55,759 nt of DNA from contig CAMPET010000003.1 of the NCBI GenBank assembly GCA_946803715.1, forward strand, positions 851,554-907,312. Direction: 5' to 3'. This document shows, piece by piece, positions 51,265 to 55,759 of the stretch. Position 1 is the stretch's first letter. Each line of letters starts with the position of its first letter. The translations under genes and the position numbers were made by a program. Origin of the DNA: Beroe ovata. Lineage: Eukaryota; Ctenophora; Nuda; Beroida; Beroidae. The notes under the pieces were generated by a model, which did no database searches, was not told the origin of the DNA, and saw nothing but the letters and a program-made list of their open reading frames with translations.

Positions 51265-51446
51265 TTGTAGGATTTTACCTTGCCGGATGTTATCTGTCCA
51301 CTGTTTCTAAGTTTCTTGCGCACGGCGAAACAGTGGACAGATAACATCCGGCAAATTTTACCGGCCTACCGTCGGTGCCCGCAATTCATATTCCGCCAGG
51401 GATAAAAACAGAATCCCAGCAAGACCAGTAGGGTGAAATCCTACAA
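51265..51446. mobile_element. MITE family A interrupted by MITE B
   Basis: Starts TTGTAGGATTTTACC and ends GTAGGGTGAAATCCTACAA, the family A termini. A family B element is inserted after the left TTTTACC. Removing B and one ATTTTACC restores an uninterrupted family A terminus. Confidence 0.75.
51280..51354. mobile_element. MITE family B, 75 bp, perfect 8-bp target duplication
   Basis: 28-bp perfect terminal inverted repeats (TTGCCGGATG...CACTGTTTC and its complement) around a 19-base loop. Direct repeats ATTTTACC lie at 51272-51279 and 51355-51362. Non-coding. Confidence 0.85.
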
Positions 51447-51576
51447 CTATGTTGATCGATGATATACCCTGTCGAGAATTTCGCTTAGCTTCGCGAATTG
51501 CGCGCGCGCGGCGCAAACTCATTGATATTCTGAATTCTCGGCTTGCGCTTGCTGACGTGAGCCGCTTCGGTCTTTG

Positions 51577-51713
51577 TTGTAGGATTTTACCCTACCGTCG
51601 GTGCGGTGCGCGCGATTTTCATCCCGCCGGCCAAGGATAAAATGCCATGCGCTGCCAGGGATAAAATTAAAATCCCGCCAGCAAGGGTAGGATAACTGGA
51701 TAAAATCCTACAA
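51577..51713. mobile_element. MITE family A, 137 bp
   Basis: Starts TTGTAGGATTTTACCCTACC and ends GGATAAAATCCTACAA, with internal GGGATAAAAT and CCCGCC motifs shared with the other copies. Flanking duplications look eroded (CGGTCTTTG against CGGCCTTCG). It is inserted within the GC-rich foldback module that starts near 51448. Confidence 0.75.
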
Positions 51714-52270
51714 CGGCCTTCGCGGCTTGAATCAGCGGTCTGGCATCGCCCGCGCCCGACTGCCCGACAACTAGTTACTATATATAATTCTTATTCAGTA
51801 CCGCGCCGTTCAAAAAGAATATATTTTAAACTAATATATAAATGATCAATTCAGATAGCATAAGCAGACATGTAGTGATATTATCAATATCATGTTCAAT
51901 GTTTTATGACAGTTACAAAATATTATTGTACACATACACATGATACAGCTGCATGGCAGTACACAGTAACTGTTCATGAATGGCTTATTGAGTTGTTTTA
52001 AAACTGTACGCTTACGCTGATCTGACAGGCTGTATGGAATTGGGTTTTGAAATTCAAATTACGAAATTGTTCATTCAATTTCATTGATCATGATGAGAGT
52101 CAATAATCCTGCGTTCAAGGGATGAACGGAGCAAATTAATATTCGAAAAAGTCTTAGGATTCATTAGTCAAATGTACTTATTGACACAAATTACTAAATT
52201 AAAACCTAATTGAACACTTCGTGGGAAAATCAACAAACCTATTATAATCATCTATGCCGACTGGCGAACC
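51714..52270. other. Intergenic / 3' flank of zinc-finger gene
   Basis: AT-rich apart from the tail of the foldback module to about 51775. No gene or RNA seen. Confidence 0.4.
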
Positions 52271-54257
52271 TCATGGTTGGTTGCTGGCCGAGCTAATCAT
52301 GTGCAACATACTCAAAGCGTCGGGGGAAGTTTTTACCGGCGGTGAGGGCAGTACTTGAGGAGGCGTGCTGACGGAAATGAGCGGGTGGGGAGAAGGCGGT
52401 GTGGGTACCTGCATAGTACTGACTGGGATGGACTCTGATGTCGGGGTGCCCATATGATGGTTCACAAAGTGTTTTTTCAGCAGGAGAATTCGGACAAACG
52501 ATTCCTTACACTGAAATAGATTTGATAAGTTCATAATAATAGCGGACTGCAACATACCAAGTTTCTACGTGTGACAATAACAGATAGGGGGCATTACAGC
52601 AGTGTGAATGCTACAGTATGACTACAGATAGTGTGGACATTACCTGACTACATTTATAGGGTTTATCCATCGTGTGCATCGCGAGGGAATGTCTTTTCAA
52701 CGTGCTCGATTGGCAGAACCCCTTCCCACACATTCTACACACAAACGGTTTCTGAAAAAAGCAATGATTGGCGTTGACAATCGACCCGACTTATAGCACC
52801 ATTTGGCGTCCCCGCCGACACCACTGACACCACTAAAAGCTAAGAAATGGTGTCAGTGGTGTATCATAGTACACCTACCTCTCCGGTGTGAATTCGCACG
52901 TGTTCTGTAAGATTCCACTTGTAAACGAAACTCTTGGGGCAGTACGAACATTTGTATGGTCGTTCTGAACTGTGTATCTTCATATGACGTAACAATCTGG
53001 GACAATTGTATTTTTTGAGTGGAGTGTCAATGAGGCATGTTTTGGTCAAAGCTGGAGACACTTGGACGAAAAATCATGATAGCGTCATCTTGTCACCTTA
53101 TGTGAGTGTCAAACGAAGTGTCACACTGATGACACTTAAACCCTCTATTTGGATGAGTCTTCATATGCTCCTTTAGTTTTTCTTTGCTTGTAATGATCTT
53201 GCACGTCCTACAAGTGCTAAGCTTAAACTGGTGCACACCGAACACATGTGTCTTCAAGTTGCTCTTCTGATTGAACTTCGTGTCACAGTACGGGCACTGG
53301 TGGACCTTCTCTTTTTGTTGTTCCGCAACTGGACTTACAACCTCAGTTTTGGTGGTCGTAGTGGTGACAACCTCACTCCCCTGCTGCGGGAAGGGGAGGG
53401 CTGAGGAGGAGGAGGGAGAGGTGTGGGGAGAGGGGACAACCTTCTGTGGACTGCTCTGGGACATCAGCTCGGCAAAGTTCAACTCCTGGAAATGACATAT
53501 TACAGAATGTTCATAGTACGGAGTCATAAAAAGATAGTCTCGAGCTCCTTAGCACAAATTACCGGTGAAAAGATGGGCGGTCTTAGTGCGTTAGACTGGT
53601 CCGTGAAAAATGTTTTGCTGAGAGCAGCTAAGTTATTAACTTCTGTGTTCTGCTTTAGTACGTTAGATAGCGCTGAACGTAACGAGTTGAGATCATCCAG
53701 CTGTATACTCTCTAGTTTCTTGTTGGTCCTGAAACAATCCATAAGCAGTTGCAGTTACCATTCCGCGGTTCCAAATTTGGAAGCGGTCCAAAGAGTTCAG
53801 TAATGTTACCCTCGTTCCTCGACTCACGTGAAAGCTGATGATAAGAACGGATTGATGAGGGTAAAATCGCGTGATGTTTCCAGCAGATTGCCAGATCTGT
53901 CGATAGGGGAGCGTAAGTCAAATCCCCCCACACTATTCCCCTTGGGATTTAACATGGTGGAGTCAGGTGACTTGACGGGTGATGATTGGGTAGGATTGGC
54001 TGCAGGACTTAGCACTACTTCTGGTGTTTTAACCGCCACAAAACTGGGTGCCGGAGAGTTCACATTGAAGGAAGGTTTGACAGGTGAGCTCAGGAGGTTG
54101 GCGTCATTATCACATTGGGTTGAGATATCTTTTTGCAGGGAATTGGCTCGAGCCACTTTGGCTGGCATTTCGGCATGCTGTAAACCACAATCATCGCTGT
54201 TGAATGTTCTCTTGCTGCATGCTCGTCGTATGATCGAGTCTCTTTGTGTTATTGTGC
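52271..54257 (-). CDS. C2H2 zinc-finger protein, six fingers
   Basis: Exons 54257-53828, 53728-53563, 53485-53097, 52996-52879, 52751-52644 and 52510-52271 join in phase. The first listed exon is internal (acceptor TTTCTCAG, entry phase 1), so the start codon lies upstream and was not placed; ATG at 54168 is a possible internal start. The N-terminal half is Ser/Pro-rich ([20 protein letters not shown]) with no KRAB, SCAN or BTB domain seen. Six C2H2 fingers follow: CPYCDTKF..., CRTCKIITS..., CHQCDTSF... (split by an intron), CSYCPKSF..., CRMCGKGF... and CSQCKESF... (also split). HTGE-type linkers join only fingers 4-5, and TMDKPYKC links fingers 5-6. The C-terminus is Pro/Ser-rich. Sequence-specific DNA binding is likely; the target is unknown. 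No orthologue recognised. Confidence 0.85.
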
Positions 54258-55759
54258 CTGAGAAATGAGAACTTAATCACATGCAAGTCACGCGACAGAC
54301 AGCCTAGAATCTAGGCCCTAGATCGAATATTACCTCTTCCCGATCATCGCGGTGAAGGACACGATGTGTTTCAGGTCGCGTGCTGCGCGCGTTTATGGTA
54401 TAGTAAGTTATTTTCATAAAACTTTATATGATTTTACAGTTTTCGCGCGTCCCGCAAAATTTGACATTTGCGCGGTCACGCGGCATTTCGAACAGTGGAA
54501 GAAAATTTTACACATGAGCCATTGACACGAATAAAAAGCGAATAAAACAGAGCATTTCTTGGTGGAATTAAAGAACTATCCATAGTGCAGCATTAAGTAC
54601 CTTAACTAGTTAATGCAAAGCATGAGCACTAAAAACTAAGGCTCTGTGTGACTATGAAGGGTGCGTGTGTTTTGTGCAATGTATATTTACTGCTACAGAG
54701 CGGTAATACCACGTGTATACGACTGATCTGATAAACACGTGTTATATAGCGCGTTCTCTGGTATAGCAATGCACGTGTACTCACGCCCCAACAGAAAAGA
54801 GATACACCGCATGGGCAAATTGTCCTCCTCTGCATTATCATCCGTCATCACACTTTCACAGACGTACAGACATTCGGACATACAGACACGCAAAGAAAAG
54901 CACAGACAAACACACGTTCATGTGGATTGTGGACATATATGAATACAGCCATGAAAACATATAACGAACACATAGGCACACACTCACAAGTCTAAACACG
55001 TACACTTGCAAAGACATCGACTAACATACAGACATACATCAAACATACAAACACAAACACAAACATACAAACACAAACACGCGTGGATTGTGAATATCAC
55101 ACAGACGCGCACGGACTGAGGAGCCACAGGCTCACAGACACAGAAAAACACAGAGTACAGACAGAGACACGCACACACTCACACAGACACAATACATACA
55201 CACGCACACACACACACGCACACATACACGCACACACACATACCAAACACACAGTTCATACTCAATGGCACCTCATTACAGCTCATAAGCTCCATATGAG
55301 TCTGCATTTGTGCCAATGTGAAGGACAGTACGGTTAATAATTAAGTGATCCCACGGTCCGTGATAATACCTAACAATACCAGATTATAAACACTAACACT
55401 AGCACGTTTTGTCAAATTGACAGATCCTGAGTCACGTATGCAGTGCTTCTCACGTGCACTATCTACGGCAAAAAGTAGGACGATACCAACACGAAACCAG
55501 CATGAGTTAGGTACCGGGGTCGCCATAGCAATACGATACACGTGTCACGGAGAAAGAACACGTGATTCCCTCAACACGTGTCACGATCACGTTATATCAG
55601 TCTATAACACGGAGTTAATGGTTCTCACGACATCAATTTTCTCGTTAAACTAACCCATATCGAAATTATAGAAAGGCATGTGCCTGTTTTGACCCACTTA
55701 CATGCATTTGTTAAACGATTTGAGCTATATCATGTGTGTGTGTGTGTGTGTGTGTATGT
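54258..55759. other. Right-end non-coding: CA microsatellite and E-boxes
   Basis: Contains a possible upstream exon of the zinc-finger gene near 54340-54360 that I could not join in phase. CA-rich microsatellite runs from about 54960 to 55250 and a TG run begins at 55734. CACGTG occurs at 54710, 54736, 54772, 55451, 55539, 55559 and 55575. No gene recognised. Confidence 0.5.

Larger units (their letters stand above)
49693..51373. repeat. Exact 840-bp tandem copy separated by one N
   Basis: 49693-50532 and 50534-51373 appear identical base for base (offset 841), joined by an N at 50533. The unit includes a GC-rich foldback module (TCGATGATATATCCTGCCGAG), MITE family B and part of MITE family A. 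The exact identity and the N suggest overlapping contig ends. 49209-49692 is the receptor 3' UTR/flank with no gene. Confidence 0.85.

Noticed and set aside
50238-51310. Small frames in the tandem repeat (MSIDDISCRELHFACAP-type)
   Set aside because: They are translations of the GC-rich foldback module, recur in every copy, and have no splice or domain support.

Overview
The window is animal nuclear DNA. It has multi-exon genes with GT-AG introns, a eukaryotic tRNA gene, ciliary genes (BBS9, katanin con80), animal-type receptors, LINE and MITE debris, and (CA)n/(TG)n microsatellites. Proteins are clearly orthologous to human ones but divergent, genes are tightly packed, intronless genes sit inside introns of others, and most start codons lie a few bases after a 3' splice-site-like sequence. 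My best guess is an early-branching metazoan: a ctenophore fits best, a hydrozoan or sponge is possible. This is low confidence and inferred only from gene structure. Eight single N characters and one 342-N run mark a draft assembly, and several duplications next to Ns look like unmerged alleles.

Layout, left to right. 0.4-2.0 kb (-): 5' part of a PLAT-domain protein, running off the left edge. 2.6-3.0 kb: GC-rich foldback repeat. 3.5-5.8 kb (+): katanin p80-like con80 protein with a LINE tail in an intron. 6.7-9.8 kb (+): NDOR1 diflavin reductase (8 exons). 10.1-21.2 kb (+): BBS9 (14 exons visible, one apparently lost at an assembly gap), whose introns hold a tRNA-Gly(TCC) gene and an intronless carboxylesterase, both on the opposite strand. 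21.7-22.9 kb: nested palindromic MITEs and a LINE 3' end. 23.3-28.6 kb (+): RNASEK, an unrecognised coiled-coil protein, an intronless divergent sirtuin, and TEX261. 29.4-31.3 kb (-): a long coiled-coil protein. 32.3-44.1 kb (-): complete 24-exon CPSF1 with an intronless F-box/WD40 gene inside one intron. 44.8-49.2 kb (+): a large receptor with an SRCR-like domain, LDL-A modules and an LGR/relaxin-receptor-type seven-helix domain but no leucine-rich repeats. 49.7-51.7 kb: repeats. 52.3-54.3 kb (-): a six-finger C2H2 protein. The right end is microsatellite and E-box-rich non-coding DNA.

The genes do not form one pathway. Two are ciliary/microtubule (BBS9, con80), one is cytosolic Fe-S assembly (NDOR1), one is mRNA 3'-end processing (CPSF1), two are endomembrane (TEX261, RNASEK), and the rest are signalling or unknown. 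The exon models of NDOR1, CPSF1, TEX261, RNASEK, the con80 gene and the receptor all close in phase from start to stop, which is the main support for the boundaries given. The most interesting items are the LRR-less LGR-type receptor, the systematic acceptor-before-ATG pattern (candidate spliced-leader addition), and two tiny MITE families with 8-bp target duplications.
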